A DNA stretch of 64,000 nucleotides from Polyangiaceae bacterium (GCA_019637265.1 JAHBVY010000006.1:124001-188000), one strand, 5' to 3'; shown: positions 24,291 through 33,466, numbered from the stretch's first letter. The notes: generated by a model not told the origin, from the letters alone. Numbers and translations: made by a program.

Positions 24291-26000
24291 TCACGGGCTG
24301 GGGCGCTGCCCTTCATCACCCGCCGCGTCGTCCTCCTCCGCTTCGCTCGCGCCGCCGGTTGGCTGCAGACCGAGCTCCGAGCGGTACAGCTCCACCAGGG
24401 GCTGGTGGTGGAGCAGGTTGACCTCGCCGGGGGGGGAGCGGGTGTCCGGCGGCCGCGTGAACAGCTTTGGTAACGTCTCTTCCGTGAGGAAAGCGTGACC
24501 GCTGCCGCGCAGCTGCTCCGGCGGGTGCAGCTCGCGGCGCCCGGCGAGCACCAAGCTGAGCTCGCCGAGCAGCGGCACGCCGACCTGATACTCGAGGGTG
24601 TTCAGCCCGCTCGTACGCAGCGTGGCCACGACGCTGCCGTGGCTCTCGGGCGTCATGAAGCCGGAGGTGGCGCTCACGGTGAGGGTGCCGCCCTCCGTGA
24701 GCAGCTCCGCCAGGCGCTCGAACACGTAGCGTGTGTAGTGCTTGCCGTGCTCGTAGCTGAGCGGGCGTGGGAGGTCAGCCAGGATGACGTCATACTGGCC
24801 GTGAGCCGTGCTGACGAAGGCCGCGGGCTCGTCCTCCACCATCACCACGCGCGGATCATCCAACGCGCCCTGGCTGGCTCGCGCGAGCCACACCGAGCGT
24901 CGCGCCAGCTCGGGGAGGGCGCGCGAGGGGACCACCACCACCAGCTCCTCCACGCTGGGGTGGCGCAGCACGGCGCGCTCGAGCAGGCCGTCCCCACCGC
25001 CGAGCACCAGCACGCGCCGCGGCTCCTCGCTGAGCGCCATCGCCGGCTCCACCAGGCTCTCCACGTAGCGGTAGCCATCGAGCTGCGCGCGGCGCAGCTG
25101 ACCTCCGACGAACAGCAGGTAGGCGCGCTGAGAGCTCGTGATCACGATCTCTTCGTCGGCCCTATTGCTGCTGTAGATGAGCTCGCCGGGGTAGTAGCCG
25201 AGGCGTGATACGGGGAGCTGACGTTCGGCGGCGAACAGGCTCAGGGCGGCGAGCGCGCCCACCCCGTAGGTCGCCGCCAAGAGCGCCTGGCCTCGCCGCG
25301 GGCGGCGCGCGTCGAGGTACAGGTGCCGGTAGAGGGTTGGGGTCCAGGCGGCCGCGGCGGCGAGCAGCATGCCCAGGAAGGCGCCGGTGCGCTGATGACC
25401 GATGACGGCGGCGCCCGCGGCGGCGGCGCCGAGGATCGCGGTGAGCGCGAGCAGACGGAAGGGGTCGAGCAGCCAGCCGAAGGAGCCGAGCTGACGGGCG
25501 GGGGTGCTGAACTGCTGATGGGCTGCGAACGCGACGACGGTGCCGGCGAAGCCGAGGGTGAAGGGCGCGCTCAGGGCGAGGGCGGTCATGAGCGCGCGGC
25601 TGAGGAACGCCTCCCGCAGCAGGAGCGGGGCGGCGCTGGCGATCAGCGACGAAACGATGAGCGCGAGCACCAAGCGCTCGGGCGCGGGCAGCCGGATGCG
25701 CCGGTTCAGGAGCAGCGCCAGGCTGACGCCGGCGGCGGCGGACCACAGCGGCGTGTGGGGGTGCGGACCGAAGCCTGGGCTGAACGCCAGCTCGGCCTGG
25801 CGCACCACCAGCTCATGGAAGGTGGCGAGCAGGGCGGTGCTGAGGAGCAGCCAGTAGTAGAGGAGCGTCAGCGCGTGAGGCGGCGCGCCCCTCCCGGCGC
25901 TTCCCTTCGTACCCCGATCAGGTGCGCTGCCTATCCCCGCCTCATCGTACTGAGCCTGAAGCGGGTGTCGAGCGGCGTCACTTGCCGCCGACGAAGACAC
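24291..26000 (-). CDS. Membrane-bound spermidine synthase-like protein
   Basis: 569 residues: about six membrane helices (residues ~40-260), then a spermidine/spermine synthase fold. The nucleotide-binding GGGDGLLERAVLRHPSVEEL matches the decarboxylated-SAM site, and ILADLPRPLSYEHGKHYTRY matches the catalytic aspartate region in the altered form seen in membrane-anchored homologues. Aminopropyl transfer is therefore plausible but unproven. The start is probably GTG 26000: GGAGG lies eight bases upstream, and it overlaps the DUF4178 gene end by 23 bases, indicating coupling. The frame is open to 26120. Membrane aminopropyltransferase-like genes are often found with DUF4178 and DUF350 genes. 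Confidence 0.75.
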   Translation of the reverse strand: MSSSAASDAARHPLQAQYDEAGIGSAPDRGTKGSAGRGAPPHALTLLYYWLLLSTALLATFHELVVRQAELAFSPGFGPHPHTPLWSAAAGVSLALLLNRRIRLPAPERLVLALIVSSLIASAAPLLLREAFLSRALMTALALSAPFTLGFAGTVVAFAAHQQFSTPARQLGSFGWLLDPFRLLALTAILGAAAAGAAVIGHQRTGAFLGMLLAAAAAWTPTLYRHLYLDARRPRRGQALLAATYGVGALAALSLFAAERQLPVSRLGYYPGELIYSSNRADEEIVITSSQRAYLLFVGGQLRRAQLDGYRYVESLVEPAMALSEEPRRVLVLGGGDGLLERAVLRHPSVEELVVVVPSRALPELARRSVWLARASQGALDDPRVVMVEDEPAAFVSTAHGQYDVILADLPRPLSYEHGKHYTRYVFERLAELLTEGGTLTVSATSGFMTPESHGSVVATLRTSGLNTLEYQVGVPLLGELSLVLAGRRELHPPEQLRGSGHAFLTEETLPKLFTRPPDTRSPPGEVNLLHHQPLVELYRSELGLQPTGGASEAEEDDAAGDEGQRPSP

Positions 26001-27423
26001 CGCCGCCGCCTCCACCGCCCGCGCCGCCGCAGGTGCCCGCGACGCAGAAGAACAGCAGGAACCCGATGATGAACAGCCACCCGAGCGCTTTGCTGCAGCC
26101 GCTCGCGGGCGCGCCGCCACCGCCGTAGCCGCCGCCCCCTTGGAACTGCGCGCCGGGGCCGTCGGCAGGCAACCCGAAGCCCTGCGCCACCACCGGCCAG
26201 GCGATGGGCTGACAGTAGCTCCACTGCACCTCGGTGTCCGTCATCTCGCGGCTGAGCACGTCGTTGCCGTCGACGAAATCGTCAGCTCGAGTGACCTCAC
26301 CGATCTCGCACTTCCAGTACACCTCGCCGAGCACGTACTCGACGCCGGCCGAGCCCCAGTCGCGGTTCCGGAAGTAGCGCCCGCCCCAGATCACCCCGTT
26401 CGGGAGCTGGGTGATGTCCAGATCCGCGATGTTCACCGGGGTGATCCACTGCCACCCCTTCTCAGGGTCCTTGAGGAGCCAGCGGAAGCCGATGCCTTGG
26501 CTCCAAAGCAGGTACTCCTCCCAAGAGAAGTGCTCGTTGTCGTAATAGGTGCCGCGCCTGAGGTAGGCGATGCAGGTGTACTGCACGCCCTCGAAGTTGC
26601 CGACCGCCCCGATGGGGATGTCGGGTTGCTTCATCGCGGCCTCTTGCTGCGCCACGATTTGCCGCGAGGCAATGTCCGTTACCGCATGGCAATACGGGCA
26701 GCCCATGCGCTCCGCGCGCCCGCCCGCGAGCTTCGGCACGTTGCCGCCGCAGTTCGGGCACTGCATGTAGTCCGTCTGGACCTCACGCGCGTGCCGCTCC
26801 CCCAGCTGCTGCACCTGCATCTGGGACTCGCCGAACACGTAGCCGATGAACACCGTGTAGGCGCCGCGGCCGTCGCCGTAGTCGATGGTCGCGAACCCGT
26901 TGCCTTGGGCGTACAGGTCCACGTAGTGGCGCTCGAAGCCGACCGGGAAGGCCTCCGGCAGCTCACCCTCCGCCGAGCGGATGGTCCCCTCCTTGATCTC
27001 CGCGACGCGGAACATCTGACCGCCGAGGGGGACATCCTGCTCGAGCTGCAGCATCGAGCGCGGCGGCACCGAGACCCCGGGGACCTGCTGGGTGACGTAC
27101 CACTGCCCCTGCGCGAACGCGAGCCAGCCCCAAGCCTGACCGTAGTCGAAGGCGACGTAGAACTCATCCCAGGGGCCGGCGCCGTGATCGAGCTGGACGC
27201 GCCCGAGCACCTCGAACGGCCGCGTCGCCAGCGTGCCCCGATCGCCCACGGCGATGAGGCACGGCGTGTCCGCCATGTCGGCGACCTTGCCCAGGTTCTC
27301 CAGCCCGCGGTCCGAGCGAACGACGGTCGCCTGACAGTAGGGGCACACCTTGGCGATGGAGGAGCCGAGCCCGAACTCGATGGGGGCTCCGCAGCTCGGA
27401 CACTGACCTTGCGCTACTGCCAT
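25978..27423 (-). CDS. DUF4178-domain protein with zinc ribbons
   Basis: 481 residues. An N-terminal zinc ribbon (C8/C11, C27/C30) is followed by a DUF4178 domain; a second ribbon (CPNCGG... and GCPYCHA, about 220-250) precedes another DUF4178 domain containing FSWEEYLLWSQGIGFRWL and WQWITPV. The C-terminus has a Gly-rich stretch, one membrane helix (LGWLFIIGFLLFFCVAG) and a Gly-rich tail, so the zinc domains face the cytosol or are tail-anchored. DUF4178 has no known activity; it co-occurs with membrane aminopropyltransferases and DUF350, as in the gene that overlaps it downstream. TAGAGT lies 14 bases before the ATG. Confidence 0.8.
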   Translation of the reverse strand: MAVAQGQCPSCGAPIEFGLGSSIAKVCPYCQATVVRSDRGLENLGKVADMADTPCLIAVGDRGTLATRPFEVLGRVQLDHGAGPWDEFYVAFDYGQAWGWLAFAQGQWYVTQQVPGVSVPPRSMLQLEQDVPLGGQMFRVAEIKEGTIRSAEGELPEAFPVGFERHYVDLYAQGNGFATIDYGDGRGAYTVFIGYVFGESQMQVQQLGERHAREVQTDYMQCPNCGGNVPKLAGGRAERMGCPYCHAVTDIASRQIVAQQEAAMKQPDIPIGAVGNFEGVQYTCIAYLRRGTYYDNEHFSWEEYLLWSQGIGFRWLLKDPEKGWQWITPVNIADLDITQLPNGVIWGGRYFRNRDWGSAGVEYVLGEVYWKCEIGEVTRADDFVDGNDVLSREMTDTEVQWSYCQPIAWPVVAQGFGLPADGPGAQFQGGGGYGGGGAPASGCSKALGWLFIIGFLLFFCVAGTCGGAGGGGGGGVFVGGK

Positions 27424-27437
27424 GGGACTGCCGCGGG

Positions 27438-27443
27438 ACTCTA
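27438..27443 (-). promoter_or_regulatory. -10-like hexamer of the DUF4178 gene
   Basis: TAGAGT on the minus strand, 14 bases before ATG 27423. The 294-base spacer 27424-27717 otherwise holds GC-rich inverted repeats and no gene I can support. Confidence 0.35.
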
Positions 27444-27717
27444 ACAGCTTTCGCTAGCGTCGAGGGAGGAGACAGACGCAGGCGCTGCCGGGCGGTATTC
27501 TGCGCTGTGGGGCGCGCCAGGTCGTGCAGGGAGAGGGGGATCAGGGGGTTGGTAGCGCTTCGGTCCGCCGCGCGGCGCCGCAGTCGCCGGGCGGCGCCAC
27601 ACGCCCGCGCCGCCGTCGACACGGCCTCCACGTCGCCGATGGACCAGCGCCTCCCACGATGCCCCAGCCCCGCAGCCCAAGGCCGTGCGCTCACCAGGGA
27701 GGATCGCGTCGTCGCCG

Positions 27718-28713
27718 CTACGCCTCTTCGCGCAGCGCCTCCTCCACCAACGCTCGCAGGTCGTCTGGTGGGGCGCGCCGCGCGGTTTGTTTCTTCGTAG
27801 AAACAGCCGTGGAGGCAGCCCGCGCGGATCCGCGCGGCCCCGCCGCCATCACGAGCGCCTCCATCTCCTCGAGCGTCTCCGGTTCGCTGTGGCGCCGCCG
27901 GGCGAGCACGCGCGCGAGCCAGGGCCTGGCGTCTTCCAGCTGGAAGTCGCCGCGCACCAGCGCCTCCGGCGCGCTCCGGAGCAGCTCCGTGACGCGCGGG
28001 TTCGAGGTGAGCAGCTCGCTCGCTTGCTTCAAGGTGGCGCGCTGGGTGGTGGAGAGCTCGCCGAGCGCAGCGCGCAGGCGGTGACCCTGGAGGTCCGCGA
28101 ACAGCGCCGTCGCGACCGCGAGCTCACCGCAGCTCAGCCGCGTGAGCTGGGTGACGCGCGGGCCGCCGCAGCTCTTCGAGTAGATGTAAGACGCCTCGAG
28201 CAAGAGCACGCCGAACCCGAGCCCCACGGCGGAGAGCTCTGAAGCGGCGTCCAACGCGGGCGCTGGCTCGTCCTCCTCCGCGGTCTCGAGCAGGAAGATG
28301 GCGCCGAGCGCGACGGCGATGGCGGAGGTGAGCTGAATCGGGTGGCTCAGCTCCCCCGCCGCCAGCGTGATGAGCCAGCCGTCACCGTCCGGCGCGACGC
28401 GAGTGAGCTCGCCGGTGGTGGGGGTGGCGCAGCTGGTGCCGCAACCGCCGCTGCTGCAGCTGCCGCCGCTCGCGGCCTCCTCCGCGTCGAACACGGCGAG
28501 CCGGATCGGCACGTCGGTCAGCCCGGCGTGCTCCTGCGCTCTCCGGAGCACGCGCGTCGCGCCCTTCGAGTCGGAGGAGAACTCGTCAGGGAAGTAGCGC
28601 CCCGTGGGCAGCACCAGCGGGCGCTCGCCCAGCTCGTCGCCGCGCTCACTCGTCAGCGCCGCGAACCGAGCGATCACCGCGCGGAGCACCCCGAAGTCCG
28701 GCAAGAGTTCCAT
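27718..28713 (-). CDS. Uncharacterised protein with Cys-rich insert
   Basis: 331 residues. The N-terminal third has a short Cys cluster (GGSCSSGGCGTSC) that could bind metal. The middle contains small hydrophobic segments and SKSCGGPRVT near residue 185, and the C-terminal part is helical with Arg-rich ends. There is no signal peptide. The cluster and the segment ELAVATALFADLQGH suggest a cytosolic protein. It is upstream of, and on the same strand as, the DUF4178/aminopropyltransferase pair but separated by 294 bases. I do not recognise a family. Confidence 0.65.
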   Translation of the reverse strand: MELLPDFGVLRAVIARFAALTSERGDELGERPLVLPTGRYFPDEFSSDSKGATRVLRRAQEHAGLTDVPIRLAVFDAEEAASGGSCSSGGCGTSCATPTTGELTRVAPDGDGWLITLAAGELSHPIQLTSAIAVALGAIFLLETAEEDEPAPALDAASELSAVGLGFGVLLLEASYIYSKSCGGPRVTQLTRLSCGELAVATALFADLQGHRLRAALGELSTTQRATLKQASELLTSNPRVTELLRSAPEALVRGDFQLEDARPWLARVLARRRHSEPETLEEMEALVMAAGPRGSARAASTAVSTKKQTARRAPPDDLRALVEEALREEA

Positions 28714-28881
28714 GCCTTAGCTTGCCAGAATCCAGCGTCAGGGCACGAGCGGTTTGCCGCAGGTGCCCGCGTGGCCCTGAATCAGCCTCGGGTCCCTCGT
28801 GCGCGGCGCGGCGAGTGATGCCGCGAGCGTGCACTGACTCGTGCCCCGCGCGGCGCTAGCTCGGCTCGTCGCAGCGCGATG

Positions 28882-28899
28882 CCAAACCCCCAAAAAACC
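28882..28899 (-). repeat. T/G-tract intergenic motif, site C
   Basis: On the minus strand GGTTTTTTGGGGGTTTGG, 8 bases after the stop of the gene ending at 28908. The 14-mer CCGCGCGGCGCTAG at 28846-28859 is also found next to site D (36235-36248). Confidence 0.5.
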
Positions 28900-28907
28900 A
28901 AGGCTCG

Positions 28908-29414
28908 TCAGTTGTAGCCGCGGCGCTCGCGCTCGAGCTCGGCCAGGCGCGCCACCACGCCGCGCGCGACGATCTCGAGCACCCGCCGCACCACCTCCGA
29001 GCGCTTGTTGGCCGGCCCCCCGAAGCTCAGGTGGCTCTTCGCCACCTTCCCCTTGGGGAGTCGCCCGGTGGCGCTGCACACCACCTTCACCACGTCCCCC
29101 TGCTGCTCGATGGTCAGGCGCGTCACCGTGAAGCGGTAGGTGATTCGGTTCCCTGTCCCGGCGCCCCAAGTGACGCGCCGGACCTCCCGCTTCAAGATCT
29201 CCCGGAGCTGCTTGCGGATTTGAGCGGCGCGCTCGAGGTCGTCGGGCAGGTCCAGCCGATCGAGGATCACGTCGGGGCGGCCCTTGGGTAGCTCGCGCTT
29301 CGACGCCAAGGCGGCGGGCTCGGCGCGCGCGGGCATCGCGAGCCCAGCGGCGCCCAAGAAGAGCAGCGCGAGCAGGGAGCGGCGAGGGACGGCGCGGTGA
29401 TGGAGGGGCTCCAC
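28908..29414 (-). CDS. Secreted protein of unknown function
   Basis: 168 residues with a Sec-type signal (RRSLLALLFLGAAGLAMPARA, cleaved about residue 31). The mature part has a basic helical region (AAQIRKQLREILKREVRRV) and beta-strand-rich GNRITYRFTVTRLTIEQQ-type sequence ending in a coiled Arg/Glu-rich tail. A periplasmic domain of about 135 residues with no cysteines except one. It is first on the minus strand and divergent from the glycerol-3-phosphate dehydrogenase genes. No family recognised. Confidence 0.65.
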   Translation of the reverse strand: MEPLHHRAVPRRSLLALLFLGAAGLAMPARAEPAALASKRELPKGRPDVILDRLDLPDDLERAAQIRKQLREILKREVRRVTWGAGTGNRITYRFTVTRLTIEQQGDVVKVVCSATGRLPKGKVAKSHLSFGGPANKRSEVVRRVLEIVARGVVARLAELERERRGYN

Positions 29415-29601
29415 GGCCCGGGCCTAGCGGAGCGCGTCGCCGAGGGCCAAGTAGCTGGGGGCGATCCTCGCGCGGCGCCCGCGCGCCCGCCGCCGAGCGC
29501 TGGCCGCGGCGTTGCGAGCGTCGGGCAACGCAGCTATAGCCGCCGGGCGGCGCACCCCGATCTGGGTGAGGGTGAGGTCCGCGCGCCGAAGGGCCTCGCG
29601 C

Positions 29602-31260
29602 ATGAGGGTGGAGTCGTCAGAGCCAGCGACCGACGTCGACGTGGTCGTCATCGGCGGCGGCGTGAACGGGACGGGGGTGGCGCGCGACGCGGCCTTGCGC
29701 GGCCTGCGCGTCGCGCTGTTCGAGAAGAACGACTTGGCGTTCGGGGCCAGCGGCAACTCGAGCGGGATGATCCACGGTGGCCCGCGCTACCTCACTTACG
29801 ATCCGGACGTCACCTACAGCTCGTGCCTGGACTCCGGGCACATCCAGGCGATCGCGCCGCACCTGTTGTTCCGCGTCCCGTTCTTGATGCCGGTGCACGC
29901 TGGCCCGCTCGCGGGGCCCACGCTCGAGGGTTACGACGCCTTCTTCACGCTGTACGACCGGTATCAGCCGCTCAAGCGTGGTAAGCCTCACGTACGACTG
30001 ACGGGGACGGACCTGGCGCGGCTGGAGCCCGGGCTCAAAGGCGACTTGGCCGGCGGGGTGGCCTTCGACGAGTGGGGGATCGACGGCGCGCGGCTGTGCG
30101 TGGGGAACGCGCTGGACGCGATGCGCCACGGCGCTTCCGTGCGGATCCACACCAGCGTGACCGAGGTCCTCCGGCGAGACGACGGCGCGGTGCGCGGCGT
30201 GGCTTACCGCGACGAGCTGACGGGGGAGGTGGGGGCGCTCCGCGCCAAGCTGGTGGTCAACGCGAGCGGCGCCTGGGCGCCGATCACCGCGACCCTCGGC
30301 GGGCTCAGCCCCAAGGCCGCGCGGCTGCGCCCAGGTAAGGGCGTGCACGTGGTGTTCGATCGGCGGCTCACCAACTACGCGCTGGTGGCGCAGGCCATCG
30401 ACGGGCGTCAGGTGTTCCTCGAGCCGTGGCAGAACGTGAGCATCATCGGCACGACGGACGACGACTTCTACGGCGACCTCGATCAGGTGGTCGCGACGGC
30501 TGACGAAGTGCGCTACTTGATCCAGGCCATCGCGCGGGTGTTCCCGGCGATCCGCGGCGCGCGCGCCATCGGCACTTACGCCGGGGTGAGGCCCACGCTG
30601 TACGCCTGGGGGCCGAATGAAGATCGGTTGAGCCGTGAGCACGTCATCGTGGACCACGCGCGTGATGGCGCCGCGGGGCTCTTCTCGATGCTGGGCGGCA
30701 AGCTCGCGAGCTACCGTTTGTTCGCCGAGGAGATGACCGACGTCATCGCTCGGCGCCTCCGCTGCGGCGTCGCCTGCAAGACGCACACGGCGAAGCTCCC
30801 CGGTGGAGAGGAGGCGGTCGATCCAGTGGCGCTCGCGCGGCGCTTCGAGGTGGAGCCGGTCACCGCCAGTCGGCTCGTGTATCGCCACGGCGCGCGCAGC
30901 GTGGAGGTGCTGGAGCGAGCGCGCCGTGCGCCGCGGGAGGCGCGCGTGGTGTGCCCCTGCGAGCCGGTGACGGAGGCTGAGATCCGCTACGTGGTGGAGC
31001 ATGAGCTCGCGACCAGCGTGGACGACGTGTCGCGGCGCACGCGGCTCGGGCTCGGGGCTTGCGGTGGGATGCGCTGCGCGGCGCCGTGCGGGGCTTTGGT
31101 CGCGGAGCTGACGGGTCGCTCACCGGAGGTGGGCCGCGGGTTGGCGGTGGGCTTCTTGGAGCGCGCCGCGCGGCGGCGGCTGAGTGTGTTGGGCCCGGAG
31201 CAGCTCAGGCAGGAGGGGCTCGCCCTGGCGGCGCAGCGCGCGCAGCTGGGGGTCTCGTGA
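29602..31260 (+). CDS. glpA: FAD-dependent glycerol-3-phosphate dehydrogenase, GlpA-like
   Basis: 552-residue flavoprotein that oxidises sn-glycerol-3-phosphate to dihydroxyacetone phosphate and passes electrons to the quinone pool. An FAD-binding Rossmann site VVVIGGGVNGTG lies at about residues 15-26. FGASGNSSGMIHGG, RLCVGNALDA and IGTYAGVRPT are conserved substrate/FAD segments. The C-terminal region has Cys residues VVCPCEPVTEAE...LGACGGMRC like the BFD-type iron-sulphur domain of anaerobic GlpA, absent from GlpD. ATG 29602 is used; the frame opens at 29512. It overlaps the glpB-like gene by four bases (GTGA). No glpC, glpF or glpK is adjacent. Confidence 0.85.
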   Translation: MRVESSEPATDVDVVVIGGGVNGTGVARDAALRGLRVALFEKNDLAFGASGNSSGMIHGGPRYLTYDPDVTYSSCLDSGHIQAIAPHLLFRVPFLMPVHAGPLAGPTLEGYDAFFTLYDRYQPLKRGKPHVRLTGTDLARLEPGLKGDLAGGVAFDEWGIDGARLCVGNALDAMRHGASVRIHTSVTEVLRRDDGAVRGVAYRDELTGEVGALRAKLVVNASGAWAPITATLGGLSPKAARLRPGKGVHVVFDRRLTNYALVAQAIDGRQVFLEPWQNVSIIGTTDDDFYGDLDQVVATADEVRYLIQAIARVFPAIRGARAIGTYAGVRPTLYAWGPNEDRLSREHVIVDHARDGAAGLFSMLGGKLASYRLFAEEMTDVIARRLRCGVACKTHTAKLPGGEEAVDPVALARRFEVEPVTASRLVYRHGARSVEVLERARRAPREARVVCPCEPVTEAEIRYVVEHELATSVDDVSRRTRLGLGACGGMRCAAPCGALVAELTGRSPEVGRGLAVGFLERAARRRLSVLGPEQLRQEGLALAAQRAQLGVS

Positions 31261-32426
31261 GCGGCCCACGGGGCGACGGCTTCCCCGAGCTCCTCGTGAT
31301 CGGCGGTGGGGTGGCGGGCGTCGCGGCGGCGTTCGCCGCGGAGCAGCGCGGCGCGCGGGTGACCCTGGTGCACGACCGCGCGGGGGCGACCGAGCTCGGC
31401 TCCGGCGCGCTCGATTGGCTCGGGTGGGAGCGCGACGCGGAGGCGCCGGCCGCGGTGTTGCCCGAGGCGCTCTTGCGCTTCAGTGACGCGCTCGGGGCGT
31501 GGCAGCTCACGGACGCGCCTGCTCGCGTGGTGACCGCCTTGGGGCTCACGCGGCCGGCGCGGGGGGTGCAGCGCGGCGTGCTGGACGTGAGCCTGCTCGC
31601 GGGGCGTCGGGTGGCGGTGCCGCTCTTGCCCCGCGGCGACTGGGACGGGGCGGCGCTGTGCCGCGCGCTCGCGCGAGACGCGGCGCTCTCGCGGCTCGGC
31701 GTGCGCTTCGATCCGGTGGAGGTGAGCGTGCTGCGTTTCCGTGCGGAAGAGGTGGCGCCCAGCCGTGATCTCGCGGCGGCGCACGACGCCGAGGAGCGCG
31801 CCCGATGGCTCGCGGAGCGGCTCCGGCCCCGCGCCGCGGAGGCGTGGCTGTTCGGGCCGTGGCTCGGCCTCGACACCCCGGCGAGCGAGGTGCTCAGCGA
31901 GGCCCTCGGCGTCCCGGTGGGGGAGACGCTCAGCGACGTCGGTCAAGCGGCCGGAGCGCGCTTGGGTGCGGCGTTGGCGCGCCTCGCGCGCCGTCATGCT
32001 CACGTCGTCGAAGCGCGAGTGACCGCGCTCGAGCGAGACGGTGCGCGCTGGCTCGCGCGCTGCGAGGCGCCGGATGGCTCGCCCGAGGTGCTCTCGGCGG
32101 CGCGCGTGGTGCTGGCTTCGGGCGGGCTCGGCGCGGGTGGGTTGACGCTCACGCCCGCGCGCGCTGGCGTGAGCGGCGGCGCGCGGCTCGAGCTGAGCTT
32201 CGCGCCAGGGCTGGGCCTCGAGCTCGATGGAGCGCCGCTCGGCGCCGCCTCCAGCCTGCACGGTTTCGAGCTCGAGCAGCGGGGGCGATTCGCGCTCGAG
32301 CGCTTGGGGCTCGCGCCCTCGCCGGCGCCGGGCTTGGTCGCCGCGGGGGACGCGCTCGCGGGCGAGGCGCGGACGGTGCTGCGGAGCGCTCACACGGGGC
32401 TCTTGGCGGGGGCGCTCGGCGCGTAG
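31257..32426 (+). CDS. glpB: Glycerol-3-phosphate dehydrogenase subunit B-like flavoprotein
   Basis: 389-residue FAD-binding protein matching GlpB of anaerobic glycerol-3-phosphate dehydrogenase. The N-terminal nucleotide site is LLVIGGGVAGVAAAFAA, and the C-terminal FAD segment is GLVAAGDALAGE with VLRSAHTGLLAG. GlpB takes part in electron transfer from GlpA. GTG start at 31257 in a GTGA overlap with the GlpA stop gives translational coupling. The third subunit, GlpC (membrane Fe-S anchor), is not next to it. A hairpin follows the stop (32446-32476). Confidence 0.75.
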   Translation: MSGPRGDGFPELLVIGGGVAGVAAAFAAEQRGARVTLVHDRAGATELGSGALDWLGWERDAEAPAAVLPEALLRFSDALGAWQLTDAPARVVTALGLTRPARGVQRGVLDVSLLAGRRVAVPLLPRGDWDGAALCRALARDAALSRLGVRFDPVEVSVLRFRAEEVAPSRDLAAAHDAEERARWLAERLRPRAAEAWLFGPWLGLDTPASEVLSEALGVPVGETLSDVGQAAGARLGAALARLARRHAHVVEARVTALERDGARWLARCEAPDGSPEVLSAARVVLASGGLGAGGLTLTPARAGVSGGARLELSFAPGLGLELDGAPLGAASSLHGFELEQRGRFALERLGLAPSPAPGLVAAGDALAGEARTVLRSAHTGLLAGALGA

Positions 32427-32445
32427 CCCGAGTAGCACCGCTCAT

Positions 32446-32476
32446 CCTCCGAAACCCCTGAGAAACAGGGAGGAGG
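32446..32476 (+). terminator. Hairpin after glpB
   Basis: CCTCC...CCCTG loop CAGGG...GGAGG with a small internal loop, 20 bases past the glpB stop. It is a plausible end of the glpAB transcript; there is no T-tract. Confidence 0.35.
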
Positions 32477-32515
32477 TTGAACCCGCGGGGTGTTGTTGGC
32501 TAGGCTCGTGCTGCC

Positions 32516-33085
32516 GTGGGTCACAGCGACGAAGAGCCGATGATCAAGGGGCTCGCGTTCTCGTCCGTCGTGGGGACGCTGGAGAAGCTCAGGGGCTCTG
32601 GTGCAGTCCAAGAGCTGATGGATGGCTTGCCCCCGGAGCTCGCGGTTCGGATCCGGCAGCAGCAGATCTTGGTGGCGGGTTGGTACCCCGTGGCTGACTA
32701 TCGAGAGCTCTTGGCGGGGCTGCGCGGGCTCGGCGGGGACGCGCTCTTGCGTGAGGTGGGCGCGGAGTCGATCCGCTCGGATCTCAACTCGATCCATCGG
32801 ATGCTGCTCCGCATGCTCTCGCCCAGCACTTTGGTGATGATCTCCCAGCGCATGTTCTCGCGTTACTTCACCCGCGGCTGCATCGTGGCCACCGAGCGCG
32901 GCGACAACTACCTGCACGCTCACTACACCGACTGCCAGGGCTGGAGCCGGGACATCTGGGTGGAGCAGTTCGCCGGCGCGGAGACGTTCCTTCAGCTCGC
33001 GGGGGTGCGCTCGATCAGCGTGCGGCGGCTCCAAGGCGGTCGAGAAGGCGACACCGAGGCGCTGCTCGAGGTGCGCTGGACATAG
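32516..33085 (+). CDS. DUF2378-like myxobacterial protein
   Basis: 189 residues, soluble, no signal. The sequence begins with an MIKGLAFSSVVGTLEKL block and has a WYPVADYRELLAGLRGLGG segment in its middle. This resembles proteins that I recall as DUF2378 (TIGR02265), a family restricted to myxobacteria and without known function. The C-terminal half has beta-strands (RGCIVATERGDNYLHAHYTD). GTG 32516 is preceded nine bases upstream by TAGGCT; ATG 32540 is a second option. Its end is followed by two copies of GACATAGGGGGG. Confidence 0.6.
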   Translation: MGHSDEEPMIKGLAFSSVVGTLEKLRGSGAVQELMDGLPPELAVRIRQQQILVAGWYPVADYRELLAGLRGLGGDALLREVGAESIRSDLNSIHRMLLRMLSPSTLVMISQRMFSRYFTRGCIVATERGDNYLHAHYTDCQGWSRDIWVEQFAGAETFLQLAGVRSISVRRLQGGREGDTEALLEVRWT

Positions 33086-33102
33086 GGGGGGACATAGGGG
33101 GG
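33079..33102. repeat. 12-bp tandem duplication, 2 copies
   Basis: GACATAGGGGGG repeated exactly at 33079-33090 and 33091-33102, overlapping the stop codon of the DUF2378-like gene. Confidence 0.85.
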
Positions 33103-33105
33103 GTG

Positions 33106-33262
33106 CACTCCCTCCTGATGCCCCTTGTAAGCCTTCCATGGGCGCCGTTTTCCCGTGGGTGGCGCTGTGGTCACGGTCCTCGACCTGACGAGAGGATCCG
33201 TGCGTCCTTGAAGAGCGCCTCTAGTTTTCGGGCTGCATTGAAGAGCCGGTTAGACGGCACCG
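33106..33262 (+). repeat. Dispersed ~158-bp intergenic element, copy 2
   Basis: Same element as at 5472-5629, same orientation. The 33 bases at 33154-33186 are identical to copy 1. It ends 204 bases before the acnA start and points toward it. The 381-base spacer 33086-33466 holds this copy and then GC-rich DNA with no convincing gene. Confidence 0.8.
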
Positions 33263-33466
33263 CGCTGCGAATCGCTGCGAGCGAGGTCGCCGAGCGGCGT
33301 TGCGCTGCCTTAGGGGATCGAGTAACTCGCCTCTCCGAGTCGCTCTGGCCCGCGGCGCTTGCTGGGCCGCGTTGGGCCAGAGCGCGCCGCTCCCGTGAGC
33401 GGCTGCTCCGCTCGCGCGCCGCCCACAGCCGGCGGCCGCCCCCGACCGATCGAAGGAAGAACCGCT

